Shown: one piece after another, positions 1-7,624 of the stretch
Layout: every line of letters starts with the position of its first letter
Position numbering within the stretch: the stretch's first letter is position 1
From: JACVRW01 sp963808775
Lineage (GTDB): Bacteria; Actinomycetota; Thermoleophilia; Solirubrobacterales; Thermoleophilaceae
Reading direction: 5' to 3'
Length of the DNA stretch: 64,000 bases
Assembly: GCA_963808775.1 (NCBI GenBank)
Contig: CAWEGR010000004.1
Span: forward strand, 659,779 to 723,778
Notes under the pieces: generated by a model
Database searches by the model: none
Seen by the model: only the letters and a program-made list of their open reading frames with translations
Told to the model about the DNA's origin: nothing
Program-made: the position numbers and the translations under genes

Positions 1-247
1 CGACCACGATCAGCGAGGAGATCAGGGTGAGCTTGAGGGCGGCCACCGCCTGAGGGCTCGAAACCGCGTTCCAGAACGAGTCGAGCCCGCCGTCGAGCGA
101 CTTGAAGACCACCGCCGCGAGCGGGATCAGCGCGACGATGGACAGGTACGCCATCGCCACGCCGCGGGTGAGCAGCTCGCTGCCGGTGCTGAACCCCCCG
201 ATGCCGCGGCGAAGCGGCGCCGCCGGGGGCGGCGGCGCCGTCGCCAC
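1..247 (-). CDS. cysT: Sulfate/thiosulfate ABC transporter permease CysT (CysU), N-terminal fragment
   Basis: Only the first 82 codons are in the window; the rest lies beyond the left edge. The GTG at 247 begins 11 bases after the stop of the sulfate-binding lipoprotein gene. A Pro/Ala-rich cytoplasmic start is followed by a membrane segment (about residues 30-50) and then a short stretch containing Phe-Lys-Ser-Leu-Asp-Gly-Gly, as in CysT/CysU permeases. The product would form the inner-membrane channel that imports sulfate together with CysW and the CysA ATPase. The call rests on this short N-terminus plus the adjacent binding-protein gene in the usual order; a molybdate permease is less likely. 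Confidence 0.72.
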   Translation of the reverse strand, partial: MATAPPPPAAPLRRGIGGFSTGSELLTRGVAMAYLSIVALIPLAAVVFKSLDGGLDSFWNAVSSPQAVAALKLTLISSLIVV

Positions 248-257
248 GCCTGTTGCG

Positions 258-1289
258 TCAGTCGGAGGCAGTGCTCTTCCCCTGAGACTGGAAGATGTCC
301 GCCACGACGCTGCCCTCCGGATCGAAGAACTCGTCGTTCACCTTGTCCCAACCGCCGAACTTGGTGATCTCGAACAGCTTCGAGGGCGTCGGGAACTCGT
401 CGGGCTCAGCCACGCCCTCGACCACAGGCCGGTAGCCCGTGTCCGCGAACAGGCGCTGCGCCTCATCGGTCCAGAGGAAGTCCACGAACGCCTGTGCGAG
501 CTTCGGGTCCTTCGCCTCGTTGACCACCGCGGCCGGGTTCTCGATCAGGATCGTCTCGTCAGGAATGACGTAGTCGATCTCCTCGCCCTGCTGCTTGGCG
601 AGGATCGCCTCGTTCTCGTAGCCGAGCAGGACGTCGCCCTTGCCGCTCGAGAAGGTCTGGAGCGCCTCGCGCGCGCTCTTGTCGAGCACGGGCACGTTCT
701 CGAACAGCTGCGCCAGATACTCCTTGGCCTGCTCGGGAGTCTTGCCCTGCTCGAGCTGGGCCCCGTACGCGGCCATGATGTTCCACTTCGCGCTGCCGGA
801 CGTGAACGGGTTCGGCTCGAGCACCTCGACCTCGCCGGTCACGAGGTCGTCCCAGGTCTGGATGTTCTCCGGGTTGCCCTTCCGGACCATGAAGACGACC
901 ACCGAGTCGGTGACCATGCCCTTGTACTCGTTCTGGTTCCAGTTCTTGTCGACGAGACCGGCGTCGACCAGGCGGGTGATGTCCGGCTCGAGCGAGAACT
1001 CGACCACGTCGGCCGGCAGGCCACCCTCGACGGCACGCGACTGCTCGCCGGACGCCGCGTAGGACTGGTCGAAGGAGACGCCCTTGCCCTCGGCGGTCTC
1101 GTTGAAGGCCGGGATGATCTTCTTGTAGGCCTCCTCGGGGGTCGAGTAGGCCACGAGCGTGAGGTTGCCGCCATCGCCACCGCTGTCCGAGCTGCCCTCG
1201 GACGTGCCGCCGCAGGCGCTGGCGACGAGCGCCAGCAACGCCAAAACGGGTAGCAGGGCCCGGATCAGGGCCCCCGATCTACGAGTCAC
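258..1289 (-). CDS. sbp: Sulfate ABC transporter substrate-binding lipoprotein
   Basis: Extracytoplasmic sulfate-binding protein, about 343 aa, feeding the CysT/CysW permease encoded just downstream. A lipobox (Leu-Val-Ala-Ser-Ala-Cys, lipidated Cys26) anchors it to the outer membrane face, followed by a Gly/Ser linker. The mature part starts with a Val-Ala-Tyr-Ser-Thr-Pro-Glu-Glu strand and carries sulfate-binder signatures: Gln-Ser-Tyr-Ala-Ala-Ser-Gly-Glu-Gln near residue 75, Ala-Asp-Val-Val-Glu-Phe-Ser-Leu, and Asn-Pro-Phe-Thr-Ser-Gly-Ser-Ala-Lys-Trp-Asn. A GTG at 1298 is also in frame, but the GTG at 1289 has AGGTGG five bases upstream and a better spaced promoter, so 1289 is preferred. 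No frameshift seen. Confidence 0.92.
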   Translation of the reverse strand: MTRRSGALIRALLPVLALLALVASACGGTSEGSSDSGGDGGNLTLVAYSTPEEAYKKIIPAFNETAEGKGVSFDQSYAASGEQSRAVEGGLPADVVEFSLEPDITRLVDAGLVDKNWNQNEYKGMVTDSVVVFMVRKGNPENIQTWDDLVTGEVEVLEPNPFTSGSAKWNIMAAYGAQLEQGKTPEQAKEYLAQLFENVPVLDKSAREALQTFSSGKGDVLLGYENEAILAKQQGEEIDYVIPDETILIENPAAVVNEAKDPKLAQAFVDFLWTDEAQRLFADTGYRPVVEGVAEPDEFPTPSKLFEITKFGGWDKVNDEFFDPEGSVVADIFQSQGKSTASD

Positions 1290-1311
1290 AATCTCCACCT
1301 TCTCAATCGAC

Positions 1312-1340
1312 TTTACAGAAGGCGCGGCACGTTAGCACAA
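1312..1340 (-). promoter_or_regulatory. Candidate sigma70-type promoter of the sulfate transport operon
   Basis: On the minus strand TTGTGC (1340-1335) and TGTAAA (1317-1312) are separated by 17 bases, placing a start site near 1304, just before the ribosome-binding site of sbp. A short inverted repeat (TCCAC, 7-base gap, GTGGA, 1343-1359) lies immediately upstream of the -35 box and could be an operator. Promoter prediction by eye only. Confidence 0.4.
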
Positions 1341-1400
1341 TGTCCACCGGATAAGTGGAGAATTCCGACGCCGCAATCGTGCCCCGCCTGCGCGGTTACG

Positions 1401-2597
1401 ATGCCCGCGCGCATGATCACCGTCGACGCCGACTCATTCCTCGTGGTCGTAAGCGTGGCGGCGGTCGCTGCGCTGCTCGCGGGGATGATCCAGCCCTACC
1501 TCGCCCTGCCTGTCGTGGTGATCGAGCTGATGCTCGGCATCGTCGTCGGGCCCGAGGTCTTCGACCTCGCGAAGCCGGACGAGTTCATCTCGTTCTTCGC
1601 GAACCTCGGCCTCGGCATGCTGTTCTTCTTCGCGGGCTACGAGATCGAGTTCGACCGGATCAAGGGCGTGCCGCTCAAGCTGGCCGTGGCGGGGTGGCTG
1701 TTCTCTCTCGCGCTCGCCTACTCGATCGGCGGCCTCCTCGCCTGGGCCGGCGTCATCGTGTCCCTGCTCTACGTGGGCTCGGCGATGGCCACCACGGCCA
1801 TCGGGACGTTGATCCCGATCCTCCACGACGCCGGCGAGATCAAGACCCGCTTCGGCACGTTCCTGCTCGCGGCCGGCGCGATGGGGGAGTTCGGCCCGAT
1901 CCTGCTGATCACCCTCGCGTTCTCGACGAAGGGCGCGCTGTTCAGCACGCTCCTGCTGCTCGCGTTCGTCGCCCTGGCGATCGCGGTTGCGTTGCTGGCC
2001 ATCCGCGGCGCGGGCTGGGGCTGGCCGCTGCTCGAGCGCTCGCTCGAGACGAGCGGTCAATTCGCGATCCGCATGGCGGTCGTGATGGTGTTCGCGCTCG
2101 CCGCGGTGGCCAACGAGCTGGGACTCGACCTGCTGCTCGGCGGCTTCGTGGCCGGGATCATCGTGCGGCAGGCGCTCAAGGGGCGTGAGGTGGCGATGTT
2201 CGAGTCGAAGCTGATCGCGGTCGGCTACGGCTTCTTCATCCCCTTCTTCTTCGTCACGAGCGGGCTGCGCTTCGATCTCAGCGCCTTCAGCGATTCCTCG
2301 ACGCTGCTCAAGTTGCCGCTGTTCGTCGTGCTGTTCCTCGTCATCCGCGGACTGCCGGCGCTGATTCTCTACCGCCATGCGCTTGAAGGCCGCGACCGCG
2401 TCGCGCTGGCGATCTTCAGCTCGACGCAGCTCCCGCTCGTGGTGGCGATCACCACCATCGCGGTCGAGCAGGGACACATGCTGAGCTCCACGGCCGCCGC
2501 CCTGGTGGGCGCGGCGATCATCTCGACCGCCACGTTCCCGCTGATCGGCCTGAAGCTGCGAGAGGGCCGCGCGGGCGTCGAGCCGCAGCCGGTCTAG
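1401..2597 (+). CDS. Cation:proton antiporter, CPA2 (Kef/NapA-like) membrane domain
   Basis: Integral membrane protein of 398 aa, about twelve hydrophobic segments, with no C-terminal TrkA-N or TrkA-C domain. The order of helices, the Gly-rich segment Gly-Ile-Val-Val-Gly-Pro near residue 48 and the Gly-Leu-Gly-Met-Leu-Phe-Phe-Phe-Ala-Gly-Tyr-Glu stretch near 70 match Na+/H+ exchanger-domain antiporters that swap protons for Na+ or K+. Ion specificity cannot be read from sequence. The start may be the ATG at 1401 or the one at 1413; neither has a clear ribosome-binding site. It is divergent from the sulfate operon and convergent with the hydrolase gene, overlapping its end by four bases. Confidence 0.85.
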   Translation: MPARMITVDADSFLVVVSVAAVAALLAGMIQPYLALPVVVIELMLGIVVGPEVFDLAKPDEFISFFANLGLGMLFFFAGYEIEFDRIKGVPLKLAVAGWLFSLALAYSIGGLLAWAGVIVSLLYVGSAMATTAIGTLIPILHDAGEIKTRFGTFLLAAGAMGEFGPILLITLAFSTKGALFSTLLLLAFVALAIAVALLAIRGAGWGWPLLERSLETSGQFAIRMAVVMVFALAAVANELGLDLLLGGFVAGIIVRQALKGREVAMFESKLIAVGYGFFIPFFFVTSGLRFDLSAFSDSSTLLKLPLFVVLFLVIRGLPALILYRHALEGRDRVALAIFSSTQLPLVVAITTIAVEQGHMLSSTAAALVGAAIISTATFPLIGLKLREGRAGVEPQPV

Positions 2598-3532
2598 AGC
2601 CCCGGCGGGTGGCGGACCACGTAGCCGGCGCTCGAGCGCGGCGTCGAGGTCCAGCGCGAGCCCGTCTCGAAGCGCGCGCTCGTGTCGTAGCGGCGTCCGT
2701 TGACGACCATGTAGACGTGGCCGGGGTTCGCGTAGATCGTGATGTGCCGGCCGCGGCCTGGCTCGCCGTAGCTCATGAAGCCGCTCGAGTTGAGCGGCGT
2801 GCGCAGCAGCCCGCCGCCGTGGAGGGCGTACGACACCGAGCCCGAGCAGTCGTAGCCGCTGTCGCGGTATGAGCCGTGTCCGCCGCCGTAGCGATACGGC
2901 ATCGTGGCGATCCGGTTGGCCGCGCGGATCACGCGTGTGAGCACGCCCGACCGACCACCGCCGCCACCGCCGCCACCGCCGCGGCGCTTGAGGATGGGGC
3001 CCGAGCCGATGCCGAGAGCGGCGCGCGTGTTGGGGCCGGCGATCCCGTCGGCCGTGAGGCCGTGGGCGCGCTGCCAGCGCTTGAGGGCCGTCTCGGTCGC
3101 TGGGCCGAAGACGCCGTCCGCCGCCACGCCGATGCGGCGCTGCATGGCGCGCACGTCGGAGCGCCGTGAGCCGCCGCCGCGGTGCTTCGCCCTTCGCGTC
3201 CGGTGCCGCGAGCGCGAACCGCTGCCCGACTTCCTGAGCCGGCCGCGCTTCAACACGGGGCCGGAGCCGAGGCCGAGCGCCGCTCGCGTGACCGGGCCGG
3301 CGATTCCGTCCGCCACGAGACCGTGGGCGCGCTGCCAGCGCCTCAGGGCTCGCTGGGTGCCGGGGCCGAACACGCCGTCGGCGCTGACGCCGAGCTTCAC
3401 CTGAAGCCGCACGACCTCGGGACCGCGCGACTTCACCCGCGCGGCGTCCGCGCTCGCCACCGGGGCGATCAGGCATACGACCATGACCCCGATCAGGGCA
3501 ATTCCGAAACGACTGCGAAGCAGCTTGCGCAC
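2594..3532 (-). CDS. Secreted NlpC/P60-like peptidoglycan hydrolase with two peptidoglycan-binding repeats
   Basis: Cell-wall enzyme of about 312 aa. Signal peptide at residues 1-29; two copies of a peptidoglycan-binding type 1 repeat (about 35-85 and 127-170), each with the motif Gly-Val-Phe-Gly-Pro and the phrase Leu-Arg/Lys-Arg-Trp-Gln-Arg-Ala-His-Gly; a very basic linker between them; a polyglycine linker; and a C-terminal catalytic domain. Candidate catalytic residues are Cys in Tyr-Asp-Cys-Ser-Gly-Ser and His in Gly-His-Val-Tyr-Met. The frame stays open to 3568, but that start overlaps the 3' end of a c-di-AMP riboswitch. The GTG at 3532, with GAGAGG upstream and directly before the signal peptide, is therefore preferred. 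Confidence 0.85.
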   Translation of the reverse strand: MRKLLRSRFGIALIGVMVVCLIAPVASADAARVKSRGPEVVRLQVKLGVSADGVFGPGTQRALRRWQRAHGLVADGIAGPVTRAALGLGSGPVLKRGRLRKSGSGSRSRHRTRRAKHRGGGSRRSDVRAMQRRIGVAADGVFGPATETALKRWQRAHGLTADGIAGPNTRAALGIGSGPILKRRGGGGGGGGGRSGVLTRVIRAANRIATMPYRYGGGHGSYRDSGYDCSGSVSYALHGGGLLRTPLNSSGFMSYGEPGRGRHITIYANPGHVYMVVNGRRYDTSARFETGSRWTSTPRSSAGYVVRHPPGL

Positions 3533-3555
3533 GACTGGACGGACCTCTCTGGCTT

Positions 3556-3696
3556 TGTTCCCTTGCACGCCTACGAGGTGAGCTGACGGGCTCGCGCACT
3601 TGCGCTACGTCCGAGATCGGACGATTCGCCCCCGCGGATGGAGCCGCATCGGGTCCCCCGCTCGCCGTGGCACGGAGCCGCGGCGATTCGGCGTTC
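3556..3696 (-). ncRNA. c-di-AMP riboswitch (ydaO/yuaA class)
   Basis: Read on the minus strand, the leader of the hydrolase gene contains the conserved blocks of actinobacterial ydaO riboswitches in order: CGCCGAATC, GCGAGCGGGGGACCC, GGGGGCGAATCG and finally CCCGTCAGCTCACCTCGTAGG. Such elements bind cyclic di-AMP and usually turn off expression of cell-wall hydrolases and osmolyte or potassium transporters. The position directly before a secreted NlpC/P60 enzyme is the classic actinobacterial context. The 5' limit is approximate; a covariance-model search would fix the ends. Confidence 0.85.
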
Positions 3697-3727
3697 TATG
3701 AAGGCCGTCGTTCTATCAGGCGAAAGT

Positions 3728-3754
3728 CCTGCAAGTTGCAGGATTTCTTGCAGG
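3728..3754. repeat. Palindrome CCTGCAAGTTGCAGG plus an extra TTGCAGG half-site
   Basis: Perfect 7-bp inverted repeat with a single central base (3728-3742), followed after 5 bases by another TTGCAGG (3748-3754). It lies about 32 bp upstream of the riboswitch 5' end, where the promoter of the hydrolase gene should be, so an operator is possible. The cognate regulator is unknown. Confidence 0.55.
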
Positions 3755-3840
3755 CGGGCAGGCGCAAGACGCCGCCCGCCGGCAGGGCTCCGGCCGCGAC
3801 ACCGCATGCCACCTGGCCCCAGGGCACTGTGCGAAATCTC

Positions 3841-3882
3841 CTATCTACGTTCGCCCCGACAGTCGTGGCCAATCGTAGATAG
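3841..3882. repeat. 9-bp perfect inverted repeat downstream of rplQ
   Basis: CTATCTACG (3841-3849) and CGTAGATAG (3874-3882) flank a 24-base spacer, in the noncoding stretch between the end of rplQ and the promoter region of the hydrolase. There is no T-run, so it is not a standard intrinsic terminator. It could be a protein-binding site or part of an RNA hairpin at the 3' end of the alpha operon transcript. The rest of 3755-3934 shows nothing recognisable. Confidence 0.45.
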
Positions 3883-3934
3883 TGCGGATCGATACGAGCA
3901 GTCCGCCCCCGTGACGTCAGGGACGGGATCGGCG

Positions 3935-4288
3935 TCAGACGAGCTCGAGGAAGACCATCTCGGTGGAGTCCGAGCGGCGCGGCCCGAGCTTCAGGATCCG
4001 CGTGTAGCCGCCCTGCCGCTCCGCGTAGCGCGGCGCGATCTCCTCGAACAGCTTGTAGACCACGAACTTGTCCTGGCCGAGGCGCGCCATCGCCAGCCGC
4101 CGGGAGTGGCCGTCGCCCTTCTTCGCGAGGGTGATCAGGCGCTCGAGCTCCGGCTTGACCGCCTTGGCCTTGGCCTCGGTGGTCTGGATGCGCTCGTGGT
4201 CGATCACCTCGCGGCAGAGGTTCATGAACAGCGCCTTGCGATGCGCTGAGTCACGCGACAGCTTCCCCTTCTGCTTGCGATGGCGCAT
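3935..4288 (-). CDS. rplQ: 50S ribosomal protein L17
   Basis: L17, 117 aa, the normal length. The N-terminus reads Met-Arg-His-Arg-Lys, then Leu-Ser-Arg-Asp-Ser-Ala-His-Arg-Lys-Ala-Leu, the standard L17 opening. It is the last gene of the alpha operon and follows rpoA by 14 bases, as in nearly all bacteria. The usual downstream truA is absent here; transcription runs into about 240 bp of noncoding DNA. Confidence 0.97.
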   Translation of the reverse strand: MRHRKQKGKLSRDSAHRKALFMNLCREVIDHERIQTTEAKAKAVKPELERLITLAKKGDGHSRRLAMARLGQDKFVVYKLFEEIAPRYAERQGGYTRILKLGPRRSDSTEMVFLELV

Positions 4289-4302
4289 GGCGACGAGAAA
4301 CC

Positions 4303-5274
4303 TTAGCCTGCGCGCAGCGCGAGCCCGCGAGCGTCGAGGGTCTCCTTGACCTCCTCGATCGACTTGCGGCCGAAGTTCGGTATCGCCGCCAGCTCGGACT
4401 CGGACTTCTGGACGAGGTCGCCCACGGTCTGGATGCCGGCCCGCTTGAGGCAGTTGTACGAGCGCACGCCCAGCTCGAGCTCCTCGATCAGGATGTCGTC
4501 CATCCCGCCCGCGCCGGGCACGCCGGCGCCGTCGCCGAGGCCGTCCGCCCCGGCCACCAGCGCCGCGCCCTGATCGCGCAGGGCCTCGACGCGGTCGGCG
4601 TCCGTGAAGATCGCCAGGTACTTGATGAGGATCTCCGCGGCCTCGCGCAGCGCGGCCTGCGGATCGAGCGAGCCGTCCGTCTCGATGTCGAGCGTCAGCT
4701 TGTCGTAGTCGGTCTTCTGCCCGACGCGCGCCGAGTCGACCGAGTAGGCCACGCGCTTGACGGGCGAGAAGATCGAGTCGATCGGGATGACGCCGATCGG
4801 CTGATCCGGCGTCTTGTTGTCCTCGGCCGGCGAGTAGCCGCGGCCGTGCCCGACCGTCAGGTACATCTCGAGCTTCGTCTTCTTCTCGAGCGTCGCGATG
4901 TGGGTCTCGGGGTTGAGGATCTCGACGCCCGAGGGGAGGTCGATGTCGCCCGCCGTGATGTCACCGGGGCCGGTGACGACGAGCGGGGCCTCGATCTCCG
5001 CCGCATCCGAATGCATGCGGCAGACGACCTCCTTGAGGTTGAGGACGATGTCCGTCACGTCCTCCTTGATGCCGTTGATCGTGGAGAACTCGTGCGCCAC
5101 GCCCTCGATGCGCACGCTGGTGACAGCGGCGCCCGCGAGGGACGAGAGCAGCACGCGGCGAAGCGAATTGCCGAACGTGTAGCCGAATCCGCGGTCGAGA
5201 GGCTCGATCGTGAACGTTCCGCGGTTGTCCTCGACGTTCTCGGCTGAGATCTGGGGAGTCTGGAACTCGATCAT
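4303..5274 (-). CDS. rpoA: DNA-directed RNA polymerase subunit alpha
   Basis: RpoA, 323 aa. The assembly domain spans roughly residues 1-235, with the conserved Tyr-Thr-Phe-Gly-Asn-Ser-Leu-Arg-Arg-Val-Leu-Leu-Ser-Ser near residue 30. A Gly/Ala/Asp-rich linker follows, and then the C-terminal domain from about 255 with Glu-Leu-Gly-Val-Arg-Ser-Tyr-Asn-Cys-Leu and Pro-Asn-Phe-Gly-Arg-Lys-Ser, which contacts promoter UP elements and activators. It dimerises to nucleate RNA polymerase assembly. It sits between rpsD and rplQ in the conserved alpha operon order. Confidence 0.98.
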   Translation of the reverse strand: MIEFQTPQISAENVEDNRGTFTIEPLDRGFGYTFGNSLRRVLLSSLAGAAVTSVRIEGVAHEFSTINGIKEDVTDIVLNLKEVVCRMHSDAAEIEAPLVVTGPGDITAGDIDLPSGVEILNPETHIATLEKKTKLEMYLTVGHGRGYSPAEDNKTPDQPIGVIPIDSIFSPVKRVAYSVDSARVGQKTDYDKLTLDIETDGSLDPQAALREAAEILIKYLAIFTDADRVEALRDQGAALVAGADGLGDGAGVPGAGGMDDILIEELELGVRSYNCLKRAGIQTVGDLVQKSESELAAIPNFGRKSIEEVKETLDARGLALRAG

Positions 5275-5340
5275 GGGGAGAGGTGATTCCTTCGGTTGTC
5301 AGCGCGCCCTTGGCCGCAGCGGCGGCGCGCGTGTCTGGTG

Positions 5341-5961
5341 CTACTTCGAGTAGAGCTCGACGATGAGCTGCTCCTGCACCGGCGTGGTGATCTCCGCACG
5401 TTCGGGGAGGCGGAGCACCTTGGCGGTGAGGCCGTCGTGGTCGGCCTGAAGCCAGGCCGGCACGGCGGTGGTCAGCTCGGTTGCCTCACGGACGACGGGC
5501 TCGACCGGCGCGCTCGTGCGCATCGTGATCACGTCGTCGGGGCGAAGTTGGTACGAGGGGATGTTCACGCGGCGTCCGTTGATCGACCAGTGTCCGTGGC
5601 GGATCATCTGCCGCGCCTGGCGGCGCGAGGCGGCGAAGCCGAGCCGGACGAGCACGTTGTCGAAGCGCGACTCGAGCAGGCGCAGCAGGTTCTCGCCCGT
5701 CACGCCCTCCTGGCGGCTTGCCTTGTCGTAATAGCTGCGGAACTGCTTCTCGAGCACGCCGTAGTAGCGGCGCGTCTTCTGCTTCTCGCGCAGCTGCACG
5801 CGGTACTCCGACTGGCGCATGCGCCCGCGCCCGTGGTCGCCCGGCGGATACGAGCGCCGCTCGACGCCGCACTTGTCGGTCAGGCAGCGCTCGCCCTTCA
5901 GGAAGAGCTTCATGCCCTCGCGCCGGCACTGCTTGCACTGGGGGGAGGTGTCGCGCGCCAT
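5341..5961 (-). CDS. rpsD: 30S ribosomal protein S4 (zinc-binding type)
   Basis: S4, 206 aa. The N-terminus carries four cysteines (9, 12, 26 and 31) in the Cys-x2-Cys ... Cys-x4-Cys arrangement of the zinc-containing S4 form. The S4 RNA-binding fold around residues 95-160 includes Ser-Arg-Arg-Gln-Ala-Arg-Gln-Met-Ile and Asn-Gly-Arg-Arg-Val-Asn. S4 nucleates 30S assembly and in many bacteria represses the alpha operon. Its ATG shares its A with the rpsK stop codon (TGATG), indicating coupled translation. Confidence 0.97.
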   Translation of the reverse strand: MARDTSPQCKQCRREGMKLFLKGERCLTDKCGVERRSYPPGDHGRGRMRQSEYRVQLREKQKTRRYYGVLEKQFRSYYDKASRQEGVTGENLLRLLESRFDNVLVRLGFAASRRQARQMIRHGHWSINGRRVNIPSYQLRPDDVITMRTSAPVEPVVREATELTTAVPAWLQADHDGLTAKVLRLPERAEITTPVQEQLIVELYSK

Positions 5962-6353
5962 CAGACACGCCTCCTCTTGCGCGGGCGGCAGCCGTTGTGA
6001 GCCTGGGGTGTGACGTCGCGGATGCCCGTGATCTCGAGGCCCGCGGCCTGCAGCGAGCGGATCGCGGTCTCGCGGCCCGAGCCCGGGCCCTTCACGAAGA
6101 CCTCGACCTTCTGGAGCCCGTGCTCCATGCCCTTCCGGGCAGCGGCATCCGCCGTGACCTGGGCAGCGAACGGGGTCGACTTGCGCGAGCCCTTGAAGCC
6201 GGCGCCGCCGGCGGACTCCCACGCGATCACGTTGCCTTCCTTGTCGGTCAGCGAAACGATTGTGTTGTTGAAGCTTGTCTTGATGTGGGCCTGGCCGAAC
6301 GGCACGTTCTTCCGGACGCGCCGGCGGCCGCGCGGCCTGCGGGGCTGGGGCAT
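5961..6353 (-). CDS. rpsK: 30S ribosomal protein S11
   Basis: S11, 130 aa. It has the basic Arg-rich N-terminus typical of high-GC bacteria and the conserved Ile-Lys-Thr-Ser-Phe-Asn-Asn-Thr-Ile-Val and Gly-Phe-Lys-Gly-Ser-Arg-Lys-Ser-Thr-Pro motifs; it ends Gly-Cys-Arg-Pro-Arg-Lys-Arg-Arg-Arg-Val. S11 forms part of the platform that lines the mRNA exit channel. It lies 14 bases after rpsM and overlaps the rpsD start by one base. Confidence 0.97.
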   Translation of the reverse strand: MPQPRRPRGRRRVRKNVPFGQAHIKTSFNNTIVSLTDKEGNVIAWESAGGAGFKGSRKSTPFAAQVTADAAARKGMEHGLQKVEVFVKGPGSGRETAIRSLQAAGLEITGIRDVTPQAHNGCRPRKRRRV

Positions 6354-6367
6354 CTAGCTGCTCACTC

Positions 6368-6754
6368 TCAGTGCTTCCGAACCTTCTTCTTGCCGCCGCC
6401 GGACTGCGCCCCGCGCTTCGGCCCCTTGCGGGTGCGCGCGTTGGTCTTCGTTCGCTGTCCGTTCGCCGGCAGGCCGCGCCGGTGGCGCAGGCCCTTGTAC
6501 GTCCCGATCTCCATCAGCCGCTTGATGTTCTGAGACCGCTCGCGGCGGAGGTCGCCCTCCACCAGCAGGTCCTCGACACGGTCGCGCAGCTTGCGAACCT
6601 CGTCCTCGGTCAGGTCCTTCACGTACGTGTTGGGATCCACTTCGGAATCGGCGAGGACCTGATTCGAGGTCGACCGGCCGATGCCGTATACGTATGTGAG
6701 CCCGATCTCCACCCTCTTGTTGAGGGGAATGTTGATTCCTGCGATGCGTGCCAC
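6368..6754 (-). CDS. rpsM: 30S ribosomal protein S13
   Basis: S13, 128 aa, GTG start at 6754 three bases after the rpmJ stop. The opening Ala-Arg-Ile-Ala-Gly-Ile-Asn-Ile-Pro and the later Tyr-Lys-Gly-Leu-Arg-His-Arg-Arg-Gly-Leu-Pro stretch are diagnostic, and the tail is very basic. S13 contacts the 50S subunit and the P-site tRNA. Conserved position ahead of rpsK. Confidence 0.97.
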   Translation of the reverse strand: MARIAGINIPLNKRVEIGLTYVYGIGRSTSNQVLADSEVDPNTYVKDLTEDEVRKLRDRVEDLLVEGDLRRERSQNIKRLMEIGTYKGLRHRRGLPANGQRTKTNARTRKGPKRGAQSGGGKKKVRKH

Positions 6755-6757
6755 CGG

Positions 6758-6871
6758 CTACCCCTGACGCTGCTTGTGGCGGGGGTTCTGGCAGATCACG
6801 AGGACCGCGCCACCGCGGCGGATGATCTTGCACTTCTCGCACATGGGCTTGACTGATGCGCGGACCTTCAT
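6758..6871 (-). CDS. rpmJ: 50S ribosomal protein L36 (zinc-binding form)
   Basis: A 37-residue protein starting Met-Lys-Val-Arg-Ala-Ser-Val-Lys-Pro. Cys11, Cys14, Cys27 and His32 form the zinc ribbon of the C+ form. The ORF is shorter than usual gene-finder cut-offs. It is the first gene of this alpha-operon segment. Normally infA (initiation factor IF-1) would precede it, but here the upstream neighbour is the response regulator island and no infA is visible. Confidence 0.95.
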   Translation of the reverse strand: MKVRASVKPMCEKCKIIRRGGAVLVICQNPRHKQRQG

Positions 6872-6961
6872 AGCTCCGTTCGGGACGTATCGAGACGAGG
6901 ACCAGCGCAGAGCCCAGGAAACGGCTCCGCGCCGACGGGCAAGACTAGCAGCCAGCGCGGC

Positions 6962-7624
6962 TTAGGCCTGCCCTCCGGGGCCGCCCCGGAGGTAGGCGAG
7001 CACCGCGAGCACCCGGCGGTGGGCCTCGGGATTCACGGCGAGGCCGAGTTTCAGGAACACCTGCTTCACGTGAGCCTCGACCGTGCGCTCCGTTACGAAC
7101 AGACGTTCGGCGATCGCGCGGTTGGAGAGCCCCTCCGCCACGAGACCGAGAACCTCTTGCTCCCGTGGGGTCAGCTCCGCCAGAGGATCGTCCCTGCGCT
7201 GCTTGCCGACGAGACGGGAGACGATCGTCGGATCGACGACCGTCTCGCCCTCGTCGACGCGCCGGAGGGCGTCGACGAGGACCGCGACATCGAAGATCCG
7301 CTGCTTGAGCACGTATCCGACGCTCTCGGGATGCTCCTCGAGGAGCCGCATCGCGTAGCTGGGCTCGACGTACTCGGACAGCACCAGAACACCGGTGCCG
7401 GGATGGTCCGTTCGGATCCGCTGCGCAGCGACCAGCCCTTCGTCCGTGTGGGTGGGCGGCATCCGTATGTCGACGATCGCTGCATCGGGACGCTTCAGCC
7501 GAACCTCCCGGAGCAGCGCCTCCGCGTCCCCCGCCTCGGCGACGACGTCAATGCCTGCCTCTTCGAGCAGGCGGACGATGCCCTCGCGGGTCAGCATGAC
7601 GTCGTCGGCGACGACTACCCGCAC
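6962..7624 (-). CDS. NarL/LuxR-type response regulator
   Basis: Two-domain regulator of 220 aa. Receiver domain (about 1-120) with acidic pair Ala-Asp-Asp, phosphoacceptor Asp in Ile-Val-Asp-Ile-Arg-Met-Pro-Pro, and conserved Lys in Val-Leu-Lys-Gln. The C-terminal LuxR helix-turn-helix (about 150-210) contains Leu-Thr-Pro-Arg-Glu-Gln-Glu-Val-Leu and Leu-Phe-Val-Thr-Glu-Arg-Thr-Val-Glu-Ala-His-Val. It should bind DNA when phosphorylated. The GTG start overlaps the last ten bases of the upstream histidine kinase gene, so the two are translationally coupled partners. Confidence 0.92.
   Translation of the reverse strand: MRVVVADDVMLTREGIVRLLEEAGIDVVAEAGDAEALLREVRLKRPDAAIVDIRMPPTHTDEGLVAAQRIRTDHPGTGVLVLSEYVEPSYAMRLLEEHPESVGYVLKQRIFDVAVLVDALRRVDEGETVVDPTIVSRLVGKQRRDDPLAELTPREQEVLGLVAEGLSNRAIAERLFVTERTVEAHVKQVFLKLGLAVNPEAHRRVLAVLAYLRGGPGGQA

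Noticed and set aside
2944..2996. Short CCGCCA tandem repeat
   Set aside because: It codes for the polyglycine linker of the hydrolase on the minus strand, not an independent repeat element.
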